The notes under the pieces are model-generated. The model saw nothing but the letters and a program-made list of their open reading frames with translations, ran no database searches and was not told the DNA's origin. From Phymorhynchus buccinoides (lineage: Eukaryota; Mollusca; Gastropoda; Neogastropoda; Raphitomidae): a DNA stretch of 64,000 nt. Shown one piece after another: positions 55,134 through 64,000 of the stretch. The stretch lies in the NCBI GenBank assembly GCA_017654935.2, contig CM065712.1, forward strand, positions 26,897,558-26,961,557, in the 5' to 3' direction. Each line of letters starts with the position of its first letter. Position 1 is the stretch's first letter. Made by a program: the position numbers and the translations under genes.

Positions 55134-56217
55134 CAACAAAGTTGAAACCAAAGAGCAAGGCTGTGAACACAAATCAAGGGGGGGGGGGGGGGGGGGGGGG
55201 GGCGGGATTGAAGTGAGAGAGGTTGGGGACAGTGAGTACGCAATCATAGATGGTAGAAGTTGGAAACAAGGGTCAGTTGTGTTTAAGGGGTGGGGAGGGG
55301 GAGGTTTGGTGAAGAGAACAAACCTCGTGCTAAAGTGAACACATGTAGCAAAAGCTGACATTACATTTCAATTGAAAAAGACAGAGAGAGAAGGGGGGCG
55401 GGGGGGATGGAAATAGAAATAGAGGGGGGGTTCGCCGCCTAGCGCATCAAACCCATGTCTGACCCCAAAGTGGGTTGCCCCACCCTGGCACCGAGGGGTG
55501 AGGGGGGAAAACGGAAGTTCTCCGAGAAAAAAAACCCTAGTCAGACACACTTGTCTAAGACATGAAGAATGTAAACAAATTTAAAGCAATAAAGGATTGA
55601 GGGGGGAAAAACAACTCTCTGGGAGAAAAAACCCCTGCGCATGTGGTTAACTGCAGATAGTCAGTTAAGTACACAGCGTTAGTGTATTCCATTACACACA
55701 GATGGTTTGATTTTGTATCCATCACAATACAGTGAAACCCGCTTAATTTCAAGTGCCTTAGGACCACCAAATGACTTGAAATTATCCGAGTGCTCGGTTA
55801 ATTTCAAGTTTTTGCCTAATCTAACACAAAATTGAAATTAACCGAGCAAAGTTGAAATTAACCGAGCAAGACGGGGGAGAAAGGACTGTTTTATAGTATG
55901 GATATTTTCACATTGATTTATGTGTTTAGAAAGTGTACACTTGTATCTTTTATATATTTTACCAGAAATACAAACTGTTCTACTTTGGGCTAAATGATGT
56001 TTCAACCTTCATCTCATATAAGCACTAAGGTCTATACTGTATTTGAGAAAATTGCGGGATGAACGGACGGATTTGGTGTGTGTGTGCGTGTGCGTGCATG
56101 TGTTAGATAAAGTGTACATTACTTTTCAATGAGGCTTTATACTGCTTCTTCGTGTTGCCCAAGGGTGATAATTTTATGTAGGTGGCGCTTTCACGTGAGG
56201 CCCTCTGTTCACTTGAG

Positions 56218-56218
56218 A

Positions 56219-56251
<33 letters not shown>

Positions 56252-56317
56252 GAGAAGGAGAGAGAGAGGAGGGAGAGAGAGAGAGAGGAGAGAGAGAGAA
56301 GAGAGAGAGAGAGAGAC

Positions 56318-56349
<32 letters not shown>

Positions 56350-56599
56350 TGAGAGAGAGACAGAGAGAGGAGAGAGAGAGACAGAGAGAGAGAGAAGGAG
56401 GGAGGGAGAGACACACAAAGAGAGAGGAGGGAGAGACAGAGAGAGAGAAGGAGGTAGGGAGAGACAGAGAGAGACAGAGAAGGAAGGAGAGAGAGAGAGT
56501 GTGATGGAGAGAGAGACAGAGAGTGAGAGAAGGAGGGAGAGAGAGAGAGAGATACAGAGAGAGAACAGAGAGAGGAGAGAGAGGGAAAGAAGGAGGAAA

Positions 56600-56630
<31 letters not shown>

Positions 56631-56853
56631 AGTGCCTCCACGCACTGAATTAATTCTATTTTCCTTTTTAAAGTAAGTGTAGCATGCTTCACTTTCTTGT
56701 CCGCCATCTTACTCTATTATGAATATCTCCCGGCGACAGCCAAAAAACTGCGGTGATCTGATCGACACTCCCCTTTCTCCCGCTCCCTCAGACCAGGGTT
56801 CAAACAAAGGTTAAAGCTACACACATGCGCATGCACGCACATACACACACACT

Positions 56854-56925
<72 letters not shown>

Positions 56926-56930
56926 GGTGA
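56218..56930. repeat. GA-rich imperfect tract and CA microsatellite
   Basis: GA repeats with GGA and ACA interruptions run to 56626, and a (CA)n lies at about 56840-56924. Both are inside the pogo-type element. Confidence 0.95.
56629..56707 (-). pseudogene. pogo transposase N-terminus (CENP-B-type HTH start)
   Basis: From the ATG it reads MADKKVKHATLTLKRKIELI and QCVEAL. Tigger/pogo transposases and CENP-B begin with this kind of KR..LTL..K..II sequence, the first helices of the DNA-binding domain. After 26 residues the frame enters Ser-Leu repeats from the CT/GA tract. Confidence 0.65.
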
Positions 56931-57324
56931 TCTGATTGACACTTCCTCTCACCGAGTCAAAGCCAGACGACACACAGTGACATACATGTGCACGAGTGTA
57001 GAGATTTTAGACAAGCCTGAGACGAAATTGAAGTAAAAGTGTGTTGACTTGAATTTAGCCGATCTCCTCCTCTTGAAAAATGTGTTGACTTGAAATTAAC
57101 CGAGCACTTGAAATAAACCGGGTTTTGCTTCAGTTGGGACCGAGATTTTACTTGAAATTAACCGATAATTGAAATTAACCGAATTGAAATTATCCGGGGT
57201 TTTGTAACAGATAGAAAGAAGGCCTCTGGCCACCGGGACCTTAGAATGACTTGAAATTATCCCGAAATTGAAGATAACCGAGTTGAAATATAGCGGGTTT
57301 CACTGTATATGGATAGATTCTATC

Positions 57325-57700
57325 GTGGGGATACCGGGGGTCTTTCATACAAATAGTTACCCCACCTTCTGGAAGTTATGTGCTTCTAACTTCCCCTAAT
57401 CTTTGGTTTGGTTTGGCTGGTTGGTACTTTATAGTCACAGAGGCGTACGTGAAATTCGGGTCGATCCCACCTTGAGAGCGCGTCACTCTCTTTGACTCTG
57501 CCTTTTCCCTTTGCTTACTGTCATCTACTCTCTTTCTGCCTTACTGGTCCATACTTCTGCCTTTGTTCTAGAAACTTGTACAACAGATTTTCTCCAGCCG
57601 AAGACGGACATGCTGGGCCTAACAGTGTCTTAATCAGGCGCATAATGACAGCATGATGGAGTCTGCGCTCATAATGATATACATACAGATATAAACAGAG
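57325..57700 (+). mobile_element. GGGGATACC-family repeat with a SINE-tail insertion
   Basis: It runs from GTGGGGATACCGGGGGTCTT, is interrupted at about 57404-57485 by the inverted SINE tail (GTCACAGAGGCG..GAGAGCGCGTCAC), and resumes with CACTCTCTTTGACTCTGCCT. It then joins the CCGAAGACGGACATGCTGGG repeat (57590-57680). Confidence 0.6.
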
Positions 57701-57837
57701 ACAGACACCTCTCACAGAGAGAGAGAGAGAGGGGAGTAGAGAGAGAGACAGACACAGACGCAGAGAGATAAACAGACAGACACTTCTCAAAGAGAGAGAG
57801 AGACCCAGACATGATAGAGAGAAGCAAACGTAGTGAA

Positions 57838-57966
57838 GAAGAAGAAGAAGAAGAAGAAGAATGTATTAGGTATTAGGTTCTTTATAGTCACAGAGGCATC
57901 TCTGTGAAATTCGGGTTGCTCCCGCTTGGAGAGCGCGTCACAGCCAGAGGCTGTCAGGAAACTTCT
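57838..57966 (-). mobile_element. SINE 3' fragment
   Basis: ATGTATTAGGTATTAGGTTC, GTCACAGAGGCATCTCTGTG and GGAGAGCGCGTCACAGCC are complementary to the SINE end at 11690-11790. GAA repeats flank it on both sides. Confidence 0.6.
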
Positions 57967-58041
57967 GATGGAAGAAGAAGAAGAAGAATATAGACAGAGA
58001 CACCGAAGGTTCTCTTCAAACTCTCATTTAATATGTTGCAG

Positions 58042-58721
58042 GTCCTGATCCCGTGCTGACTTACCTCTCTGACTTGGACCGCTGGGATTTACCGTATGGC
58101 AAACTGACCAACAGCAGGATGGCCTATGATTTCGGCTTGGACTTCCAGAATCTGAGTAGTGATCCACAGTACCTTGCTAGATCCCTCCAGAACCTGTCCA
58201 GGGTCTTCCATCTGGTGATGATGACTGAAGCGTTTGACGAGTCCATGGTGCTCCTCAAGAGGATGTTATCCTGGGTACTACCAGAAATGATCTACGTAAA
58301 ATTCCATGTGGGAGCTCCTCACCCTGATTACCATTTCACTGAAAAGCAGAAACTCGATTTCAGGCAGCGGCGGAAAGAAGACTACGCGATTTACGAGCAC
58401 TTTCGCGCCTTGTTCTATCGAAAGGTCCAAGCCCAGGGTGAATCGTTTCGCGACGAAGTTCAGGTGTTCAGGGCCATGCGGATCAAGGTGGGTTCCTTCT
58501 GTCACAACATCATGGTAGGCGCACAGCCCAAGGAGCAGATTCTGATGGTGGAAAGCAGCAGGTTCAGCGACAGATTCCGCGTGTGTTGGGAAGATTGTCA
58601 GGTGTTGGTCAGGACTTCCACAACTGTAGTCGATCACTGGTTTGAAGAGTTGATGTCGCAAAGGATTGGCTTGAAGGTAGAGAGGGGAAAAAAGGCCGAA
58701 GTGATTCTGTCTGAGAAGTAA
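58042..58721 (+). CDS. GAL3ST-like sulfotransferase, exon 3 (C-terminal half)
   Basis: The acceptor TTAATATGTTGCAG ends at 58041, and two bases complete the Gly codon from exon 2. The exon encodes PDPVLTYLSDLDRWDLPYG, then LTNSRMAYDFGLD, two NLS glycosylation sequons (FQNLSSD, LQNLSRV), FHLVMMTEAFDESMVLLKRM and LSW. The text HLVMMTEAFDESMVLLKR is characteristic of the second half of GAL3ST proteins. QRIGLKVERGKKAEVILSEK precedes TAA at 58719-58721. The joined CDS is 1503 bp with no frame break. The end of this exon is repeated twice in the 3' flank. Confidence 0.93.
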
Positions 58722-58915
58722 TAGCCGATCATTGGGTCGAAGAATTGATGTTGCAAAGAATTGGCATGAAGGTTGAGAAGAGGCAAAAAGCCCGAAGTGA
58801 TTCTGTCTGAGAAGTAATAGCCGATCATTGGGTCGAAGAATTGATGTTGCAAAGAATTGGCATGAAGGTTGAGAAGAGGCAAAAAGCCCGAAATGATTCT
58901 GTCTGAGATGTAAGA
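58722..58915 (+). repeat. Two tandem copies of the sulfotransferase coding end
   Basis: CCGATCATTGGGTCGAAGAA, TTGCAAAGAATTGGCATGAA and GATTCTGTCTGAGAAGTAA repeat the last about 90 bp of the CDS, starting near 58725 and 58812. They follow the stop codon, so they lie in the 3' UTR. The copies are closer to each other than to the coding original. Confidence 0.93.
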
Positions 58916-59172
58916 ATAGCACTTGACATTTGTCATTGGTTGGCACTAGCCTGTAGTAGGGGCCAACAGTAACGTGAGAACTGTGAGATCGATGATTTTC
59001 GACAGTTAAGGCAGAGAAAGACTATGACTATGACTCTAGAGGAAGACTATGACTCTCACATTAGGGGGTCCTGAAATCCTGAAATTCTTTTGATCGAGAG
59101 AGTGGAGATGTACCTTGTGCAAGGCACCTTTATTATAAAGCAATTTTAGTTAGCCTGCCAGAATAGAAGGTT

Positions 59173-59333
<161 letters not shown>

Positions 59334-60309
59334 GGTACTAGTTTTATTACAAAACACGCAAAAAGTGACAATGAAGTGCTTGCAAATTATTTAAAATCGT
59401 GCAACGAGTTTAGCGATCATTCCGAAGCAAATCGCTAAAGAATAAACATATCTTAGTCGTTAATAGTTTTTAGATTGATAAGGAAAGTAAATGGAGGTCT
59501 CTGCCAGACATTTTGTCGGGCACAGGCGTTGGTAGCCTTACTATGGACATGGTGCCTAACAAATTGTCGGGTGCAGGGCAGAATGAGTTGGTAAAAGTAG
59601 TATGAATGAAAAATCTGTTATTAGCTGAGCTCAAACATATGCCTAATCTGAAGAACTGAAAAGCTGGTGCATTTGAAATGCAGAAAAATTTGCTTTGATC
59701 AAACGTTTCTGTGTCCAGTGTCTGTATTTGTGGACCTCAGAAACAAAGACAGCTGTTTCGACCTTTGAAGGTCTCCTCAGTCTGCAAAGGGTATCCTGTG
59801 AATGTTCAAGCTGAGCAAGAAGACTTTCTACAAGAGAATGGTTGTCCACAATGAAATTCCACAATAAAAGCAAACTAGCACTAAGTTGTCAATACAGAGC
59901 AAATCCATGTTTGTTTGGTGGTTGTTTTTTATCATTATTCTTTTTCTCAAGCTGTGATAAGCACAAACAATTGCTGACGCTATGGCAAACTTGTTTACAG
60001 AGGTTAAGGAATATTGGTGTTTGTTCAAACATTCTTCAAAGCTACTACCAATGTTGCTTTGAATCTGTTCTTACTGTGTCATTTATCTGTTGGTGTGGAA
60101 GTTTGAGTGTAAGAAGTAAGCATGTGCTGAGTGAAATGGTGAATGTGTGCAGTAAGGTTGTGGTGTGCAAGTTGTATGAGAGACGAGCAGTCAAGAAAGC
60201 TAGGAAAATGATTATGATGTGTGTTTGTGTATTGGGGTGTACAAGTCTATTTCATTCTGTTTCTGTGTGAATGCTTTGGGTTTAAGGTTTGCTTGGGTGT
60301 TGGCTGTTA

Positions 60310-62158
60310 GAAAAGTTGCACAGGCGCTGGCCAACGACCTCAATACCTTCTACGCCCGCTTTGACACCGCTGACTTCTCCACTGAGCGTTCAAGTGCTCT
60401 CCTGGATCTGGCTCGGCGGGACGATGGCGTGGAGGTGCTGACGGAGGAGGAGGTGAGGAGACAGTTCCGGTGGGTCAACCCACGCAGTGCCTGCGGTCTT
60501 ATCTGCCCACAGCGGTGCGCCTGTTGAATAGTGGCCTGTGAACTGGTTGGTCTGGTGGCCCTGCCTGCAGCATTCCCCATCCTGTGAAGGAACAATGGCG
60601 GCAAATGTGTGTGTGTGTGTGTGAGTGAGTGTGTGTGTGTGTGCTTAGGGGGTAAGAGGGCATGGATGTAGGTGCTATTTTTGTTAATATCATTTCTTGT
60701 TCCATTTGCTTTTACATTAATTATTTTATGTGTGATACCATGCCATGTATTTTATGGTCCTGATGTTTAGAGGAGTGTGTTAGTGTGTGTATGGAGAGGA
60801 TGGGAGAGCAGGGGAGGAGGGGGGGGGACGGGGGGAGGGGGACGGTTCAGTCTGTGATAATTTACATTTGATCTTTCATTACAAGTATTTGTTTTGTACA
60901 CCTTTTTTACCTTTGGATTGTTCATGTACTTTTAGCTTGATGGCTTATATGTGTGTGAGTGTGTGTGTGTGTGGGGGGGTGTGTGTCAGTCCGTGAAATA
61001 GTTTACATCATATAGTAAAAAGCCAAGTGTCCGTCCGTGTGTGTGTGTGTGTTTGAAACACAAAACGGGCCTTATAACTCCGCCGTTTTTTGACCGAATC
61101 GCTTCAAATTTGCTGTGAGCCCTAACGGGGTGATGGCAACGGCAACCGGGGCGGCCGTGTCATTTGCGCGGTTTCGCAAATGCGCGAAACGCGTATCCGC
61201 CGGACTCTCGGCGCCCGTATCTCCGGCATTTCTGGACCGATTGCCTTCAGAGTTGGCAGGTACATGATTGGGGACGGTGACTATCAGTGTGTCAAACCGG
61301 AAGCGAATCGGTTCAGAAACGCGCGCGCTATACGCCGCTTCACCTTTTCACGAATAACTCCGCCGTTTCTTAACCGAATCACCTCAAATTTGCTGTCAGG
61401 CTTGCTATGGCCCGGGCAAAGCCTGGCAGCAAATGGGAAGAGAATCGGGAGAGGGCGTCACTCTCAGAGCAGCGCCAACGGGAAACGGGGCCTTATAACT
61501 CCGCCGTTTCTTAACTGAATCGCTTCAAATTTGCTGTACTCAGCGTTACCAGTACTTGGCGTTACCGTTACTAGGCGTTACCAGTACGGTGCATTGCCAG
61601 TACTAGGCGTTGCGCTAGTTTGATTTATTTTACACACAGAAATTGATTTGTACAATTAATTATTCTTATGCTTGCTTACTTTTAACTAAATTGATGCTTT
61701 ATCATGTGTGTGTGGGTGGGGTGGAGGTGTGGGGTGGGGGTGGAGAGGGGGGGGGGGCGTAGGGGGACGGTTTAGTCAGTGAAATAATTTGATTCTACAT
61801 ACAGTACTTGTTTTGTACATCCATTTTTACCTTGGGTTGTTCTTACAAAAAATATTTTTATGCTTGTTTAATTTCAGTCCTATAATTTTTATGCAAATTG
61901 TGATATTGTTTTCCCTTTTAACAATGTCATTTATTTGCTCTGTTTACCTTTATCCAAGTTGGTGTGTGTGTGTGTGTCTGTCTGTCTGTCTGTCTCTGCC
62001 TGCCTGCCTGTCTGTCTGTTCAGAGAGTTCTGTTTGTGCCATCCTTTTCATTTGGTTTTCAATACATTGGATTATTTTCTTTATTTATATGCCTTTTTCA
62101 CATTTTATGAACACATTTATTTCTGTATCTTGTGTGTGTGTGTGTGTGTGCGCGCGCA

Positions 62159-62192
<34 letters not shown>

Positions 62193-62497
62193 AGTGCTTG
62201 TGTGTGTACTGAATAGTATTACTTTATTATAATTATTTTACCGTTTGCTGTGATGTTATCATTATGATGTTCTTCACTATTAATGTTTACTTATTAGGGT
62301 GGGAGGGGGTGGTGGGGTGTGTGTGTGTGACAAACTTAATTGGTTTATGTGAATAACATGTGCTTTTATGCATGTATTTTATGTCTTAGTTTATTATATA
62401 ATGTCCCGTCAGTTTTAGATTTAAGTGCATGCTGAAAAAAGATTTTCTTCATTGAAGACAATAAATACATTTGATTGATTGATTGATTGATTGATTG
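60310..62497 (+). mobile_element. Internally deleted LINE with long 3' UTR
   Basis: It encodes LANDLNTFYARFDTADFSTE, then EEEVRRQFRWVNPRSACG, the segment before the RT in L2-type elements (LN.FFARFD, NPR.A.GPD). That passes directly to YLPTAVRLLNSGL-like codons and a stop, so the RT is deleted. The 3' UTR has GT and G tracts, a duplicated block (about 60838 and 61763) and ends AATAAATACATTTGATTGATTG with GATT units. Confidence 0.6.
61060..61625 (+). repeat. Insert with repeated ATAACTCCGCCGTTTCTTAA motif
   Basis: AACTCCGCCGTTTNTTNACC..GAATCGCTTCAAATTTGCTG recurs three times (about 61075, 61350, 61495). A short minisatellite, TACTAGGCGTTACCAG, lies at 61546-61615. The region resembles the AAATTTTGTG-type phrases of the AAGGTCA-rich repeats. 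Confidence 0.5.
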
Positions 62498-62864
62498 GAT
62501 GCAGCAAAAAAGAGATTTATTTTCAATTCATCTCAACTGAGCACAATTGTGTCATCTCATGCACGAAAAAAAATATTAAAAAGAAGAAAACAATGAATAA
62601 AAAAAGCGGCACAGCAACATAACTGCAATTTATTTTCAACTCCATTCAACTCAACAAAATGCTGTCATCTAAAAACAGAAAATCGAAAGTGGCAACGTTC
62701 GCGATTTCAGCAGTTAAAACATCACACATGACAATGCAAATTCTAAATCGCGCTTAACTGCTCAACAATTCATGAAAACATAGGCCTACAAGTTCCACTT
62801 GACAGTACACAGTCATTATGTAGGACAACTGAAACCCTAACCTTAGAAGAACGGCAAATCTTAA

Positions 62865-63414
62865 CCCTTTCACCGCCAAAGTCGCATTTTAGCACCACAG
62901 TGATTTAACACCTATGTCAATAAAAGGCGTCAAGTTGGGGTCTATTATCCAAAGACCCTAGGAGAATTTAGCTTTACGTCCTCTTGGCCGAAACCATATG
63001 GGACATTACTTTTTACATGTGTTTTTTTGGACAGGGGGGAAAGGGGAAAAGAATATGATGTTTCTATCAATTTTAGTTTTTATCTTTTAACAGATGTTTT
63101 TATCTTGAATAAAGGTCAAGTGAATTTTTTTTTTTTGGTGGAATTTTTAGGAGCCATGGCTCGCACAGAACTACTCTTATATAGTAAAATTTTTACTTTG
63201 GATATAAAATATTAGATTAAAAAGACTTTAGGCTGTACCCCTCCCGGCGAGAGCAAGTGATCAAAGACCCTATTGTCATAGTTTTGGGAAGTAAGGACAG
63301 ACCTTATTTTAGATATATCACAGAAGAATCCCCAATACTGCAGGTGGATTTTGTTCTCTACCCAGGTAAATTTAATGGCAATGTTTGTCTGAAATATGGC
63401 TGGCGGTGAAAGGG
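62865..63414 (+). mobile_element. TTAA MITE split by a retroposed repeat
   Basis: CCCTTTCACCGCCAAAGTC to GGCTGGCGGTGAAAGGG, with TTAA at 62861-62864 and 63415-63418. About 290 bp (62963-63252) are inserted, with the target ATCCAAAGACCCTA duplicated as ATCAAAGACCCTA. The insert contains the CATATGGGAC-family text seen at 4130 and 15765. Confidence 0.7.
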
Positions 63415-63710
63415 TTAACGAGTGTCGTAAGGGCCTGATGCACTACATACGATTCGCGTGTTTTAAAGTCACTGATACCAAAGATATTCTAAAAGGGTAA
63501 GATGGATTACTTAAAAGCTCGGCGAACCGGGCTGATAGAGTTATCGTTAGTGCGGACGTGTACACTATTCACAGTGGAGGCTATCCAAAAACTCGGACTG
63601 GAACTTGAACGGAGAATTCAACTGGCCTATCGATGTGTAAAATGTGTCACGTTTCAAAGGGACATAACCAGTGTTTCTGTCCTCACTACTCATATAGGGA
63701 AAAGAGACCA

Positions 63711-63863
63711 GGGCCTGTATTCACGTTCAGATAGCATGAGACTTAGCATGATGCTAACTTAGAAGCTCTTCCAAAAGTCCTATTAAATCCTATAGGACAT
63801 TGGAAGAGCTTCTAAGTTAGCATGATGCTAAGTCTCATGCTATCTCAACGTGAATACAGGCCC
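63711..63863. mobile_element. Palindromic MITE, GGGCCTGTATTCACGTT family
   Basis: The left arm GGGCCTGTATTCACGTT..ATAGCATGAGACTTAGCATG and its complement on the right pair over about 68 bp with a 15-20 bp spacer. It is a near-perfect hairpin 137 bp from the window end. The target duplication is unclear. Confidence 0.75.
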
Positions 63864-64000
63864 AGATGCTTATCTTCCCCTGTACAGTCTTTGCTGATAC
63901 CAATGCAAATACGAAGGGGAATGTACATAGTTGTCAATGTTTTAGCAATAGTTTAAATCATTTTAGCAATGTTTGTAGCTCAAACTGTGTTGGAGAGGTC

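Larger units (their letters stand above)
55730..57305 (-). mobile_element. pogo/Tigger-type element with transposase remnant
   Basis: CAGTGAAACCCGCTTAATTT and the complementary TATAGCGGGTTTCACTG end are flanked by TA (55728-55729, 57306-57307). TTGAAATTAACCGAG-type motifs repeat about twelve times near the two ends. On the minus strand a transposase start (56629-56707) runs into a 400-bp GA-rich tract (56218-56626). The rest of the transposase is missing, so the element is non-autonomous. Confidence 0.82.

Noticed and set aside
63502..63762. Open frame of 86 codons near the right edge
   Set aside because: No recognisable motif. It runs into the palindromic MITE at 63711, and the composition gives no support.

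Overview
The window is animal nuclear DNA. Two genes are broken into short exons with GT..AG introns, and they sit in a very repeat-rich background of LINEs, tRNA-derived SINEs, many terminal-inverted-repeat (TIR) elements, long microsatellites and a 7-kb satellite. The style of the repeats (long CT, GT and ATG tracts, TCAAGGTCA-rich dispersed repeats, pogo-, hAT- and TTAA-type elements) and the exon sequences fit a lophotrochozoan, most likely a marine gastropod mollusc. That placement is inference; no taxonomic marker is present.

Gene 1 (+, about 6.9-15.6 kb) is the 3' part of an ATF2/ATF7/CREB5-type bZIP transcription factor gene. Five exons join in frame (6938-7236, 8701-8775, 9334-9430, 10089-10209, 15388-15575) and encode the last 259 residues: a low-complexity linker, a complete basic region and leucine zipper, and a short C-terminal tail with PSTYALS repeats. 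The N-terminal zinc-finger exons were not found and probably lie outside the window.

Gene 2 (+, 35.3-58.7 kb) is a complete three-exon galactose-3-O-sulfotransferase (GAL3ST family) gene (35292-35783, 46424-46754, 58042-58721). The joined frame gives a 500-residue type II Golgi membrane protein with both PAPS-binding motifs. Intron 1 holds a satellite of 54-57 bp monomers (37.6-44.7 kb) and a LINE 5' fragment. Intron 2 holds a LINE (minus strand, 49-52.4 kb), other LINE and SINE fragments and a pogo-type element.

Regions: 1-5.7 kb holds hAT-, TTAA- and TA-type inverted-repeat elements; 5.7-6.6 kb is a very long CT microsatellite; 6.9-16.8 kb is gene 1 with its repeats; 17-35 kb is intergenic and contains inverted-repeat elements, a 1-kb pyrimidine minisatellite and a 1.7-kb inverted repeat with a second palindrome inside one arm; 35.3-58.9 kb is gene 2; 59-64 kb holds LINE debris and more TIR elements.

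The most unusual pattern is that the 3' ends of exons, together with the following splice donor (or stop codon) and some flanking sequence, are duplicated downstream in both genes. It is seen for gene 1 exons A, C, D (six or seven copies) and the terminal exon (about five), and for gene 2 exons 2 (three) and 3 (two). All coordinates and splice sites come from reading the sequence; no alignment or database search was run.
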